Positions 43,986 to 53,369 of a stretch of DNA of 64,000 nucleotides are shown here, one piece after another. The notes under the pieces were generated by a model. That model was not told where the DNA came from and did no database searches. It saw nothing but the letters and a program-made list of their open reading frames with translations. Origin of the DNA: Leeuwenhoekiella polynyae (GTDB taxonomy: Bacteria; Bacteroidota; Bacteroidia; Flavobacteriales; Flavobacteriaceae); the NCBI RefSeq assembly GCF_042683665.1, contig NZ_JBHUOO010000016.1; one strand, written 5' to 3'. Position 1 is the first letter of the stretch. Each line of letters begins with the position of its first letter. The translations under genes and the position numbers were made by a program.

Positions 43986-45044
43986 TCAAAGTACCCCGAG
44001 GCCGGGAGCTTCACTCGGATATAACACACCTTTTTTAAGCGAGAAAATTCCGGAAAAAGGATCATCTAAAATATCCAGATGTCCATCGAGATCAGCATAT
44101 TTGATATTTGCTCGTGAAAGTGCAAAATGCAATCCTGCTGAAATACCCAGAGCGCACTCATCGATACAGCCCACCATGGCCTCAAATCCAGCTGATTTGG
44201 CTACTGAATTGATGTGCATGGCTTCCCGTATTCCACCCACTTTCATGAGTTTGATGTTTACCATATTGATGCGGCTGTTTTGCGCAAGGCGAAAGGCATC
44301 TTCCAGATTTTTCAGGCTTTCGTCTGCCATCACCGGAGTAGCTGTACGGTGGGTGATCTGGCCCATATTGTGATCTTTTCCCACTGCGGTGGGTTGTTCA
44401 AATAGTTCGATCTTCGCGGCTTTCGCTTGTTTTAAAAAACGAAGTGCTTGCTCCACCGAATAGCCTTGATTGCCATCAAAGCGCAAAACCATGTCCGGAT
44501 ACAATTCGCGTATGCGTATCATTTTCTCAACATCCTCATCAACAGACAGTCCCCCTTTGACTTTCAGTATAAAAAATCCTTGTTTGTGATATGCTGCAGC
44601 TGCTTTGAGTGTGTCTTCTACGGTGAGAATACCAATGGTCATGCTTGTGGGAATGCTGTGCCGGTAACCGCCTAGAAACTGATAGAGCGGCACGTCCATT
44701 TTTCGGGACTTGAGATCCAGAAGCGCCATATCGGTCATTGCTAATACCGAAGACGAAGTAGGAAGCAAGGTTTTTAGCTCTTCCAGAATTTGAACAGACA
44801 TCATCGCATCTTTACCTATCAGGTAGGGAATGAGTATGTTTTCAATGGTTTCTTTTGCCTGCGCCGGACTTTCAAGGGTTACTACTACATCAGGAGCAGC
44901 ACAGCCAAAGCCGGTAAGTCCACTACTGGTGACTATTTTGAGTATGAAATTTGTGGTATGCGCAATCGTCTCATACGCGATGGTATACGGCTCCGAAAGC
45001 TTAAGGTCGAGTTGTTCAAAAGTGACTTGTTTTATCTTCATCAA
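43986..45044 (-). CDS. enolase-superfamily epimerase, DgcA/dipeptide epimerase type
   Basis: The product has 352 residues and a complete muconate-lactonising-enzyme-type active site: Lys161 and Lys163 (ILKVKGG), Asp190 (RFDGNQG), Glu216 (LFEQP) and Asp241 (MADES) as metal ligands, and Lys265 (NIKLMKVGG) as the opposite base. These residues identify an L-Ala-D/L-Glu epimerase-like racemase. Partnered with a DUF1611 gene, the same protein type is known in marine bacteria as DgcA, an N-acetyl-D-glutamate racemase. The DUF1611 gene lies 5 bp upstream here. I therefore favour D-glutamate or cell-wall peptide catabolism over plain dipeptide epimerisation, but sequence alone cannot decide. Confidence 0.82.
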   Translation of the reverse strand: MMKIKQVTFEQLDLKLSEPYTIAYETIAHTTNFILKIVTSSGLTGFGCAAPDVVVTLESPAQAKETIENILIPYLIGKDAMMSVQILEELKTLLPTSSSVLAMTDMALLDLKSRKMDVPLYQFLGGYRHSIPTSMTIGILTVEDTLKAAAAYHKQGFFILKVKGGLSVDEDVEKMIRIRELYPDMVLRFDGNQGYSVEQALRFLKQAKAAKIELFEQPTAVGKDHNMGQITHRTATPVMADESLKNLEDAFRLAQNSRINMVNIKLMKVGGIREAMHINSVAKSAGFEAMVGCIDECALGISAGLHFALSRANIKYADLDGHLDILDDPFSGIFSLKKGVLYPSEAPGLGVL

Positions 45045-45049
45045 GTCGC

Positions 45050-46129
45050 TTAGTGTTTTTTAAGGTGTTGTTGCAATACACGGATCAATCCTTCTGATCC
45101 GTGGGCCAAAACGTCAAAAGCCGGCAAACCGGTTTCTTGTGTAATCGCTTCACAGGCGGGAATGATTTCGTCAGGTGTCATCTCCTCGTGATTTACGGTT
45201 ATGGCAATTACTTTTCTCCCTGAGATCACCTCAATGGCATTGATTTGCTCTTTCAAAGAATGCAGACGATACCCCGGAAACCCATCATATTCCATGCGTT
45301 TTGGAGCGTGCTGCAGTATGACATAATCGGGTCTTCCTGCAGCCAGAATTTCAAAACCGCCGGGATAGGCTGGATTCATCAAACTACCCTGACCTTCAAT
45401 CACGATCACGTCTGGTTTTTCATTTTTATAAGCACTCACGACAGCATGCTCGATCTCACCCGAAACAAAATCGTTGATGCAACTGTCCATCACCATACTG
45501 TATTTGGCTCCCTGCATCCAGGCAGTCTGTCCGGTACCTATCATCTCAGCCTTTAATCCCGCATTGCGGAAACCATGCACGATAATCCAGGCGGTGGTGC
45601 GTTTCCCAATAGCCGAATCGGTACCCAAAACCGCCAGTTTTAAGCAGTCAACCTGCTCGATATCTCCTGTAAAAAAGTGCAGTTTATCGCGGTCTGGCGT
45701 TTTGCGTATGTCCCGAATCTGCGAACCTTTCTCAGCTGCGATATCTACCAGATTTTTATCATTGGTCAGAAAATCATGAAGTCCGCTGTCTACATTCCAG
45801 CCTCGCTCCAATGCTTTTTTGATAGTTTCTTTTGCAATGGCCGGAAGTCTTCCGCCGTCAGGCGCAAGCCCAATCACCAGAGATTTGGGTAAGTTGTTTT
45901 GAGATTCTAAAGCAACAAGTGCTGCGTCAAAGTTTTCAAAAATGGGAATTCCGTTTGGTTTTTGGTCTAAGACCTCACCGGCATCTTTACCGGCGTAGGT
46001 ATGATCGATCACACCTACCACATCGTAACGTTCAGTAAAACGTACGAGGCCGTGTGCTGTTTTTCCGTTAGGGGTGTTGAAGGCGCCGTCACAGTATACC
46101 AGTGCTTTGCCGTCTATAGCTTGTTTCAT
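45050..46129 (-). CDS. DUF1611 protein, DgcN-like
   Basis: The product has 359 residues. The N-terminal 130 residues form a Rossmann-like domain (VVGVIDHTYAGKDAGE, LVIGLAPDGGRLP). The C-terminal part has a P-loop-like GTDSAIGKRTTAW and IEGQGSLMNPAYPGG, hallmarks of DUF1611. In a described D-glutamate catabolic pathway of marine bacteria, the DUF1611 protein DgcN acylates D-glutamate before racemisation by DgcA. The gene order here (PLP enzyme, DUF1611, epimerase, gaps of 4 and 5 bp) supports that link. The protein is cytoplasmic, with no signal peptide. Confidence 0.8.
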   Translation of the reverse strand: MKQAIDGKALVYCDGAFNTPNGKTAHGLVRFTERYDVVGVIDHTYAGKDAGEVLDQKPNGIPIFENFDAALVALESQNNLPKSLVIGLAPDGGRLPAIAKETIKKALERGWNVDSGLHDFLTNDKNLVDIAAEKGSQIRDIRKTPDRDKLHFFTGDIEQVDCLKLAVLGTDSAIGKRTTAWIIVHGFRNAGLKAEMIGTGQTAWMQGAKYSMVMDSCINDFVSGEIEHAVVSAYKNEKPDVIVIEGQGSLMNPAYPGGFEILAAGRPDYVILQHAPKRMEYDGFPGYRLHSLKEQINAIEVISGRKVIAITVNHEEMTPDEIIPACEAITQETGLPAFDVLAHGSEGLIRVLQQHLKKH

Positions 46130-46133
46130 TGTA

Positions 46134-47195
46134 TTAATATTTTGCAGTTAGTACCGCCACAAAGCGGTCTGGTTCTAAATTTAGTTTTTCGTCCAGTTCA
46201 AGTAAGCCGATAAGCCCGGCAGTGGATGCCGGCAATACGCGCATACTTTCTTTTTGAAGCAGCAGTGAGGTCATTTTTTTAAGTTTTGCATCACTTATGT
46301 TATAGGCTTCACCGCCTGATTCACGCAACGCATACAAAGCTTCTTCGCCGTCAAAGCTGTGCCAGTTGATAAGCGGCTCGTTGTATTTGGTTTCTTTTAT
46401 CGCTTCGGGATTGAGGTCTTTGCATACTTCAAGTCCCAGTTTAAACGACTGGATAATGGGGTTTTTATGCGTAGAAGAGGCTGCGATCATTTTAGGTATA
46501 CGAGAGGTCTTACCCCGTTTATAGAGGCTTACAAAACCGCGGTAAATACCGGCAAAAAGGGTCCCGTTAGAAACCGGTGCCGCACAGTACTTAGGCGCAT
46601 CGCCCAGTTCTTCTACAATTTCGTTTGCGATCTGAGCATAAGCCGTAATCTGTAAAGGGGTGTTTGATCCTCCGGGATTAGCATCGTACCACTCGTTTTG
46701 CTCAGCAAGAAGGCTACTAGCCTTAACCACATCTTCATAACTCCCAGGCAGACGTATAATATGTGCGTTGAGGTTTTGCATTTCGATGATGCGTTCGGTG
46801 TGATACGATTCGGGGATGTAAATCTGACACTGTATTCCGGCCAGGTTTGCCGCCAGTGCTACTGCCACTCCATAATTACCACAGGTAGCAAGGGATACCA
46901 CCTCATACTCCCGTCGCAGGGCATCGTAAACCTGTGCAAACGCAATGCGGTCTTTTTGCGTTCCCGTAGGATTGTCGCCTTCGTATTTGATGTATAACTG
47001 CCTGATATCAAACTCGCGCTCTAATGCTTTGGCACGATTGAGACCGGTATCGCCTACTTCAAGGTTTATGATGTCTTCAAAACTTTCCAGGCGGTCCACC
47101 AATGATTTGCTCTTATCTTTGACAAAATCACTGAGTTTTTGCGTTTCTGAAGATACTTTTAAAGCTGCAGATTTTACACCATCACGTAGTAGCAC
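46134..47195 (-). CDS. PLP-dependent threonine-synthase-like enzyme
   Basis: The product has 353 residues of fold type II. The PLP lysine is Lys81 in PTGTQKDRI, preceded by IKYEGDN. CGNYGVAVALAANLAG is the Asn/Gly phosphate-binding strand, and PVSNGTLFAGIYRGF fits the second phosphate loop. This matches threonine synthase or threonine/serine dehydratase-like proteins. It lacks the long N-terminal extension of true ThrC. As first gene of the operon with DUF1611 and the epimerase, it probably acts on an amino acid in the same catabolic route. The reaction cannot be named from sequence. An 8-bp-arm inverted repeat lies about 30 bp upstream. Confidence 0.8.
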   Translation of the reverse strand: MLLRDGVKSAALKVSSETQKLSDFVKDKSKSLVDRLESFEDIINLEVGDTGLNRAKALEREFDIRQLYIKYEGDNPTGTQKDRIAFAQVYDALRREYEVVSLATCGNYGVAVALAANLAGIQCQIYIPESYHTERIIEMQNLNAHIIRLPGSYEDVVKASSLLAEQNEWYDANPGGSNTPLQITAYAQIANEIVEELGDAPKYCAAPVSNGTLFAGIYRGFVSLYKRGKTSRIPKMIAASSTHKNPIIQSFKLGLEVCKDLNPEAIKETKYNEPLINWHSFDGEEALYALRESGGEAYNISDAKLKKMTSLLLQKESMRVLPASTAGLIGLLELDEKLNLEPDRFVAVLTAKY

Positions 47196-47225
47196 AGGTT
47201 ATTTTAAATTTAAGGGAACGACTAG

Positions 47226-47249
47226 TTAGTTCTATAATATAAGAACTAA
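47226..47249. promoter_or_regulatory. inverted repeat upstream of the PLP-DUF1611-epimerase operon
   Basis: TTAGTTCT and AGAACTAA are perfect 8-bp arms around an 8-bp AT centre, 31 bp before the PLP gene start. The form suits a dimeric regulator such as a GntR or Lrp type. On the plus strand a perfect TAnnTTTG element (TAATTTTG, 47257-47264) follows, pointing away from the operon. Confidence 0.45.
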
Positions 47250-48360
47250 TGTAATATAATTTTGCAGTTGAGCTCGAAAGTATTTTGCTAAGGTTTTGTT
47301 AGCTTTTAGGAGGTAAATACATTATTTACAGAGTGGTTTCCGTGTCCAAGATAAATTGCCAGAAGTGTGAAATTACGCAGCAAGTAAGATTAAGAATTGA
47401 TTTTACGATACCTACTTTTTCTATGAGTGCAATGGTTTGTGAAGCAGCACTGTGTAAATTTCATTTTTCTATGGCGACGGCAAGAATAAAATCGCCCCTA
47501 TACAGAAAGATGTATTTAGGACCTTATGAGACTATAGTGGTTGAAAGATCAAGCGCTCCCGTTAACGGAAAAAGTACAAGAGGTACTAATGGGTTACCCA
47601 ATGGGTACCGCCTCAGTAACCCACTCGAGGGCAACCCATGATATAGCATTCAAAAACATCATATGCAGGTTCTGGTATAACTTCAGGAACCTCTATGAGC
47701 TGTAAGATGGTAAACAGCAGTGGACCGGCAATTTAGAAAATACGCTTATCGATTTTCTTAACTTCTAAGTAAATAAAATGCTAAGTTGGAAAAGCTATTT
47801 TGAACTACATACAGGAAGTTCAAAAATAAATCCTTCAGTCATGGCTCACCTCAGTAGACAATACTTTGGGCTAATCAGATGGATTAAGCTGATTAAAGAC
47901 ACCGGAACGTCTTAGGATAGTATCTGAATATAACGGGAAACTTTTTTTAAAAGCAGAGGTATTCGGTAAATACTTTTTGACTCTAAAAATAGGGGAGCTT
48001 TTCCAGAGGTATACGTAAACTTAAAAGGGTCTAAGTCGTCCCTATACCCAAACAAATTCTTTACAGTTACTTTAATTAATTATTAAGGATAGCTAATCTG
48101 TGTTAACTAAGATCATAAAAAAAACCTTGCGTACTATTCAGTAGATTGATTTTTTTTTGAGCTGCAAAACCTTATAATACAGATGCTATGCTGCTTTAAA
48201 AGCAAGCTAAAGCAGTATAAAGGAATTTAACGTCTAAAACAATCCTGAACTCGCTTATTTAACCCACGCGTAACCTTTAAGTAAAACCTTTTATTGAGAA
48301 ATTCAATTATTTAGCACTGCGAAAAGAAACGCATAAACCCACTAAAATATGTAGCACAAA
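47250..48360. other. 1.1-kb gene-poor stretch upstream of susC
   Basis: I see no convincing gene. A 102-codon GTG frame at 47333-47641 has no family features. An AGGAGG at 47309-47314 has no start codon at proper distance. A structured spot lies at 47590-47623: TGGGTTAC pairs with GTAACCCA, and further ACCCA/TGGGT words repeat to 47639. The stretch could be a decayed gene or carry an RNA from the promoter at 47257. Confidence 0.4.
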
Positions 48361-48361
48361 T

Positions 48362-48553
48362 CCACAAAAAAACGCAGTTGCTACCAACAACTGCGCCATC
48401 CATTATTAAGCATTGTGTCCAATCAATTACTTAAACATGAATTTTAAAAATAATACTATTACATGTAAGAATATAGTTGCCCTCGCCTCAATTGTATTTT
48501 TTTCTACTCAAGCCCAGGCGAAAACACCGCTTGTGGAATTTAAGACATCGGCA
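48362..48553 (-). ncRNA. putative antisense RNA across the susC start
   Basis: On the minus strand CGCAGTTG-N7-CAACTGCG (48395-48373) is followed by seven T, a textbook terminator, yet no minus-strand gene lies to its right. A possible promoter on the same strand is AATATTTG (48565-48558), 7 of 8 with TAnnTTTG, with a TTG 18 bp upstream. The RNA would be about 190 nt and cover the susC start codon. Antisense RNAs at susC-type genes are known in Bacteroides fragilis (DonS type). Confidence 0.3.
48373..48395 (-). terminator. minus-strand rho-independent terminator upstream of susC
   Basis: An 8-bp GC-rich stem with 7-nt loop; the plus strand has seven A just before it, so the minus strand ends in T7. 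On the plus strand there is no T-run, so it should not stop susC transcription. Confidence 0.7.
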
Positions 48554-51472
48554 GTTTCAAATATTGAAGAGATAGCTGTTCAACAAACCATAACCGGAAC
48601 GGTAACCGATAACGATGGGGTTTTATTACCGGGAGCATCGGTTAAGGTCAAAGGAACTTCAAGCGGAACCACTACAGATTTTGATGGTAATTTCAGTATA
48701 GTTGCCAATCCCGGTGATGTACTCGAAGTCTCTTATGTAGGGTTTGAAACCACTACAATTACCGTTTCTCAACAGACCAATTATACCATTAACCTTTCGG
48801 CAAATACTTCAGAACTTGATGAAGTTTTGGTGGTAGGCTATGGGACTCAAAAAAAATCTGATTTAACCGGAGCTGTAAGCTCTGTGGTTGCCGATGAGTT
48901 CAATAAAGGGGTAGTCAATAACCCGGGTAACTTATTACAAGGTAAAGTCTCTGGTTTGAATGTTACCAATACCAGTGGGGAACCGGGAGCCGGTCAGGAT
49001 ATCATCATTCGTGGTGTAGGAACCTTGCGTTCAGGAACCTCTCCCCTTTATGTGGTTGATGGCTTTGTCTTAGATAACTCCGGAAACGGTTTGGCAACAA
49101 ACCCGCTAAACTTCATCAATACTCAGGATATTGAGTCCATCAACGTATTGAAAGATGCTTCGGCAGCTGCGATCTACGGTTCGCGTGCAGCAAACGGGGT
49201 AGTGGTCATCACAACTAAAAAAGGAAAAGCAGGAAGAACGCAAATGAACTTTTCGGCTTCAACTGCAATTTCTAGTATCGCCAATACGATCGATGTGTTT
49301 TCTGCAGAGGAGTTTAGAACGGTCATTCCACAAATAGGCGGAAGCTTAAGCGATAACGGAGCTAATACCGACTGGCAGGACGAGCTTACTCGCACGGCAA
49401 TTACCAATAACATCAACTTCTCGATGAGTGGTGGTACAGCAAGTACATCGTATTTTGCTTCGATAGGCGTTGATGATCAAGAAGGGATCATCAATAATAG
49501 TGATCTCAAACGCTATTCTGCACGTGCTAACGTCACTCAAAAGGGGTGGGATGATCGTCTCAAGGTTGATCTGAACCTAACTGCTACCCGTACCGAGAAT
49601 ACCAGACCCAATACCAGTTCTATAGTGAGTAATATGCTGAGTTTAAATCCTACTACTCCGGCCTATACAAATGGGGAACCTACGGTTTTTGGTACAGGAT
49701 TGAATCCGTTGATCCTTGAGGATATTTACGGAGACTTTTCAAACAACAACCGAATGATCGCTAATATTTCACCTTCCTTAGCGTTTATAGATGGGTTAAC
49801 CTATAAGCTGAATCTGGGGGTGGATTATTCTACAACAGACCGGGATATTCAATATATGCCGTATTCTGCAGATCCTGATTATGCTGAAGGTTCGGTGAGT
49901 TCAGCATATACCACAAATAGAAATACACTCGTTGAAAACACCCTCACGTATGTTACCGATTTTGGCGATCACGGACTTACAGTTCTGGCAGGACATTCCT
50001 ACCAGAAATTCTTTATCCATGCTAAGAATTTTTATTTTGAAAATTTCCCCGATAACGGAATCGAACCGCGTTACCAATTGGGGCAAGCGCGGGGTGATAA
50101 TTACAGTCAGACTTCTAGCGCGACCAGCAATGAATTGCAGTCGTTTTTTGGTCGTGTAAACTACGATTACAAAGACAAATATTTGGTGACGGCTACCTTA
50201 CGTTCTGACGGTTCGACCAAATTTGGTGAAAACAACCGCTATGCAACTTTCCCTTCTTTGGCTTTAGGATGGAATATTTTCAAAGAAGATTTTATGGCAG
50301 ATTCAGGGATCAACAATTTAAAGTTGAGAGCGAGCTGGGGGAAATCAGGAAATCAGGAAATCCCTTCAAAACAAACACGTTTAAGCTATGGCGAAAGTTT
50401 TGCAGATAATGATATTTATCCCTTAAATGATGCTATCACTACCCGGGAAGGGTATGATTACGGTTTGGTTTTCGCCCGTACGGCAAATCCTGATTTGCAG
50501 TGGGAAGAAACGACACAAACCAATATTGGTTTAGATTTTGGTTTTCTGGACTATAAACTAAGCGGATCGGTAGATTACTTTTTGAAGGAAACCAATGATG
50601 TATTGCTGTATTTCTCAACGCAAGATCCTATTGATGAGGTAGGCTATAAGTGGCAAAACATACCGGGGATGAAGATCAAGAACAGCGGTATCGAGTTGGC
50701 TTTAGATTACCAGAGCGATCGCAGTCGGGATTTTTCTTACAATATAGGAGGTAACATTTCATACATTAAAAATGAGATAACCGATTCTCCTTTTACCATT
50801 GTAACTACCGGTACTGCCAGCGGTGCAGGACAAACCGGAGCGACCATCAACGGGTATATGAATGATCAACCTATAGGTAATTTCTTCCTTAGAGAATTCA
50901 ATGGGATTGGAGCAGATGGTCTCAGCCAGTTTACCGATGTTAACGGCGACGGTCAAATAGATGATAGTGATCGTATTTCAGCAGGAAGTGCGGTGCCCGA
51001 TATTCTGTATGCATTCTACCTTAAATTCAAGTATAAGAACTTTGATCTGGGATTGAACTTTAACGGGGTTAGCGGTAATAAAATTTATAACCACACCCGT
51101 ATGAGTTTGTTTAATAAAACACAGATTGCCAATTCGTTGAACACTACAGATCAAGCCATCGAGTATGCTAATGAAGATCCCAGTAACTCCAATACGGTTT
51201 CTACGCGTTATCTGGAGAACGGTGCTTTCTTGCGCTTGAATAATGCCACTTTAGCTTACAGCTTAGACCCTCAGGTGATCGGGTTGGAACAATGGTTGAC
51301 GAATGTGCGTTTATCAGTAACCGGACAAAACCTGTTTACCATCACCGATTACACCGGTTTTGATCCAGAATTAAACACGGGTAGCTCCAGCGATTCAAAA
51401 TCGTATGGTATTGACTACTTCACGTACCCAAAAGCACGTACCGTTGTGTTCGGGTTAAATGTATCCTTCTAA
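48437..51472 (+). CDS. SusC/RagA-type TonB-dependent outer-membrane transporter
   Basis: The product has 1011 residues from the ATG at 48437; a TTG at 48413 would add eight without sense. A signal peptide ends near AQAK. A carboxypeptidase-D-like domain follows (ITGTVTDNDGVLLPGASVKV, YVGFETTTI), then the TonB box region LDEVLVVGYGTQKK, the plug (LLQGKVSGLNV, IRGVGTL, SPLYVVDGF, LKDASAAAIYGSRAANGV) and a 22-strand barrel ending VVFGLNVSF. It imports a large ligand together with the SusD lipoprotein encoded 20 bp downstream. The following phosphatase genes suggest a phosphorylated ligand. No anti-sigma factor or hybrid kinase lies nearby. Confidence 0.95.
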   Translation: MNFKNNTITCKNIVALASIVFFSTQAQAKTPLVEFKTSAVSNIEEIAVQQTITGTVTDNDGVLLPGASVKVKGTSSGTTTDFDGNFSIVANPGDVLEVSYVGFETTTITVSQQTNYTINLSANTSELDEVLVVGYGTQKKSDLTGAVSSVVADEFNKGVVNNPGNLLQGKVSGLNVTNTSGEPGAGQDIIIRGVGTLRSGTSPLYVVDGFVLDNSGNGLATNPLNFINTQDIESINVLKDASAAAIYGSRAANGVVVITTKKGKAGRTQMNFSASTAISSIANTIDVFSAEEFRTVIPQIGGSLSDNGANTDWQDELTRTAITNNINFSMSGGTASTSYFASIGVDDQEGIINNSDLKRYSARANVTQKGWDDRLKVDLNLTATRTENTRPNTSSIVSNMLSLNPTTPAYTNGEPTVFGTGLNPLILEDIYGDFSNNNRMIANISPSLAFIDGLTYKLNLGVDYSTTDRDIQYMPYSADPDYAEGSVSSAYTTNRNTLVENTLTYVTDFGDHGLTVLAGHSYQKFFIHAKNFYFENFPDNGIEPRYQLGQARGDNYSQTSSATSNELQSFFGRVNYDYKDKYLVTATLRSDGSTKFGENNRYATFPSLALGWNIFKEDFMADSGINNLKLRASWGKSGNQEIPSKQTRLSYGESFADNDIYPLNDAITTREGYDYGLVFARTANPDLQWEETTQTNIGLDFGFLDYKLSGSVDYFLKETNDVLLYFSTQDPIDEVGYKWQNIPGMKIKNSGIELALDYQSDRSRDFSYNIGGNISYIKNEITDSPFTIVTTGTASGAGQTGATINGYMNDQPIGNFFLREFNGIGADGLSQFTDVNGDGQIDDSDRISAGSAVPDILYAFYLKFKYKNFDLGLNFNGVSGNKIYNHTRMSLFNKTQIANSLNTTDQAIEYANEDPSNSNTVSTRYLENGAFLRLNNATLAYSLDPQVIGLEQWLTNVRLSVTGQNLFTITDYTGFDPELNTGSSSDSKSYGIDYFTYPKARTVVFGLNVSF

Positions 51473-51492
51473 AAAATTAAAAACTGCTTAAA

Positions 51493-53301
51493 ATGAATTA
51501 TAGAATTCTCACGCTGGTTGTAGGGCTTAGTGCTTTACTGTTCTGGAATTGTACAGACCTCGAAGAAGAAATATTAGACGAATCGCTAACCGGAACTGAC
51601 GGTTTAGCAGAGCCTGTCTCCGGATCGATCTCTGCGGCTTACGGTATTTTACCGCAAACCTTTAGACATACCCGCTATTTTGGGCTGCAGGAAATTCCTT
51701 CAGACGAAGCGATCTTACCCCCGCGTACCGGGCTGGGTGGAACGCAATGGGCAGATAATGATACCTATACCACCGCACACAGACACCTGATGTCTTCAAG
51801 CAACAGTTTGGTTACCGAATCATGGAGTTATCTCACTACCGCATTGTTTAGAACCGTAGCAGCAATAGATGTATTAACACCGCTTGCCGAAGCAGGCGAT
51901 GCTGAAGCCATTCAGGGATTGGCAGAAATGCGGGCCTTACGCGCTTATGAAAATATGCTGTTTTTAGACAGCTGGGGACTTACTTTCAAAAAGGAAGCTA
52001 CTTCAGAAACTTCAGAAGTATTACTAGGTGCAGAAGCGGTAAGCTATATCGAAGCAGAGTTTCTGGCGGTGGTAGATGCTATCAGCCCTGGCAATGGTAA
52101 GGGGCGTATAACACCCCATGCAGTTTATGGATTTTTGGCTAAGTTGTATCTCAATGCAGGGGTGTATAGAGACCCTTACGGAACTCCCGTGTTCACAGAT
52201 GAAGATATGACTCAGGTGATAAACTATACTAATCGAATCATCAATGACGGAAGTTATGCACTTTCTTCAGAATATTTTGACCTGTTCAATGATGAGAATC
52301 ACGACAATGCAGAGTTGATTTTCGCTTTAGATTTACGAGGAGTATTGAATAATGATCACAATCGTTGGGCCTACTGGTCGATGTCGGGTTCGTTATTTCC
52401 AAGACCGGGAGATTTCTATCTAAGTATGGATGGTACAGACGGTCCTGCCGCAACACCTGATTTCTATCAGTATTGGGTTGATGCTTACGGAAGTGTAGAT
52501 CCTGCCGATGCCGATGCCCGTTTCTATAAGAAAAATGCACAAGTCCCTGATGACTTGGAAGATATTTCAGGATTAACGCCATATAAGCGAGATACGTTAG
52601 GGTTCAAAACAGATAAAGACCATTACTTCGTCGCAGGTTCTGATTTTGAAATCGATCGTGGAATCATTCGCGGTACGATGTGGGCACCTCGAAAAGAAAA
52701 CTACCGATCAGGAAATTTTATGACCGGTACCGATGCTAATGGCAACAGCGGCTTTAGAATTTATCCGCTTGCTGAAGCACGTGAAAATGGTTCAGATCCT
52801 GAAGACATTACCTATTATGTAGACCATACACTAGCTATTAGTCTGGATGGAAGCGCAGGTTATGCAAGCGGTTACCGTTTTGCGAAGTGGCAATTCAGTA
52901 AGACCTCAGATAATGGTAACAATTACAGCAGTGTAGATCTTATTCTATTGCGTTTGGCTGACGTGTATTTAATGCGCGCTGAAGCAAAACTTAGAATGGG
53001 CGATAACGCCGGAGCACTAACAGATGTTAATACCCTTAGAGCTTCCCGTAATGCAAGACCAGATCAAACCCCTCCAGCTTTAACCAGCATTACCTTAGAA
53101 ACTTTATTGCGTGAGCGCGGTTTTGAATTCTACTGGGAAATGGCACGTCGTAGCGACCAGATTCGTTTCGGTACATACGAAGATTCATGGACTTCAAAAA
53201 CCGATAGTGATCCAAACCATCGATTATTCCCGATTCCTCAGGAAGCGATTGACGGGGCTTCTAATACCCCGGGATATCTGGAGCAAAATAAGGGATATTA
53301 A
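51493..53301 (+). CDS. SusD/RagB-type nutrient-binding lipoprotein
   Basis: The product has 602 residues. The signal MNYRILTLVV...LLFWNC gives a lipidated Cys20. TPR-like helical parts are visible (ALRAYENMLFLDSWG, YGFLAKLYLNAGVY). The C-terminal RagB/SusD signature includes VDLILLRLADVYLMRAEAKL, ALTDVNTLRASRNA, LLRERGFEFYWEMARRSDQI and FPIPQEAIDG. It forms the lid over the SusC channel on the cell surface and binds the substrate. A spacer of about 70 bp separates it from the first phosphatase gene on the same strand. Confidence 0.95.
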   Translation: MNYRILTLVVGLSALLFWNCTDLEEEILDESLTGTDGLAEPVSGSISAAYGILPQTFRHTRYFGLQEIPSDEAILPPRTGLGGTQWADNDTYTTAHRHLMSSSNSLVTESWSYLTTALFRTVAAIDVLTPLAEAGDAEAIQGLAEMRALRAYENMLFLDSWGLTFKKEATSETSEVLLGAEAVSYIEAEFLAVVDAISPGNGKGRITPHAVYGFLAKLYLNAGVYRDPYGTPVFTDEDMTQVINYTNRIINDGSYALSSEYFDLFNDENHDNAELIFALDLRGVLNNDHNRWAYWSMSGSLFPRPGDFYLSMDGTDGPAATPDFYQYWVDAYGSVDPADADARFYKKNAQVPDDLEDISGLTPYKRDTLGFKTDKDHYFVAGSDFEIDRGIIRGTMWAPRKENYRSGNFMTGTDANGNSGFRIYPLAEARENGSDPEDITYYVDHTLAISLDGSAGYASGYRFAKWQFSKTSDNGNNYSSVDLILLRLADVYLMRAEAKLRMGDNAGALTDVNTLRASRNARPDQTPPALTSITLETLLRERGFEFYWEMARRSDQIRFGTYEDSWTSKTDSDPNHRLFPIPQEAIDGASNTPGYLEQNKGY

Positions 53302-53369
53302 TATGTAGTACATTATTTTTGAAATGGCGGAACGCAAGTTCTGCCGTTTCAAATTTTTAAAAATACCAA

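Noticed and set aside
47333..47641. 102-codon GTG-start frame upstream of susC, with AGGAGG nearby
   Set aside because: The AGGAGG is 19 bases from the GTG, composition is unlike neighbours, no family pattern is seen, and it ends in a stem-forming repeat.
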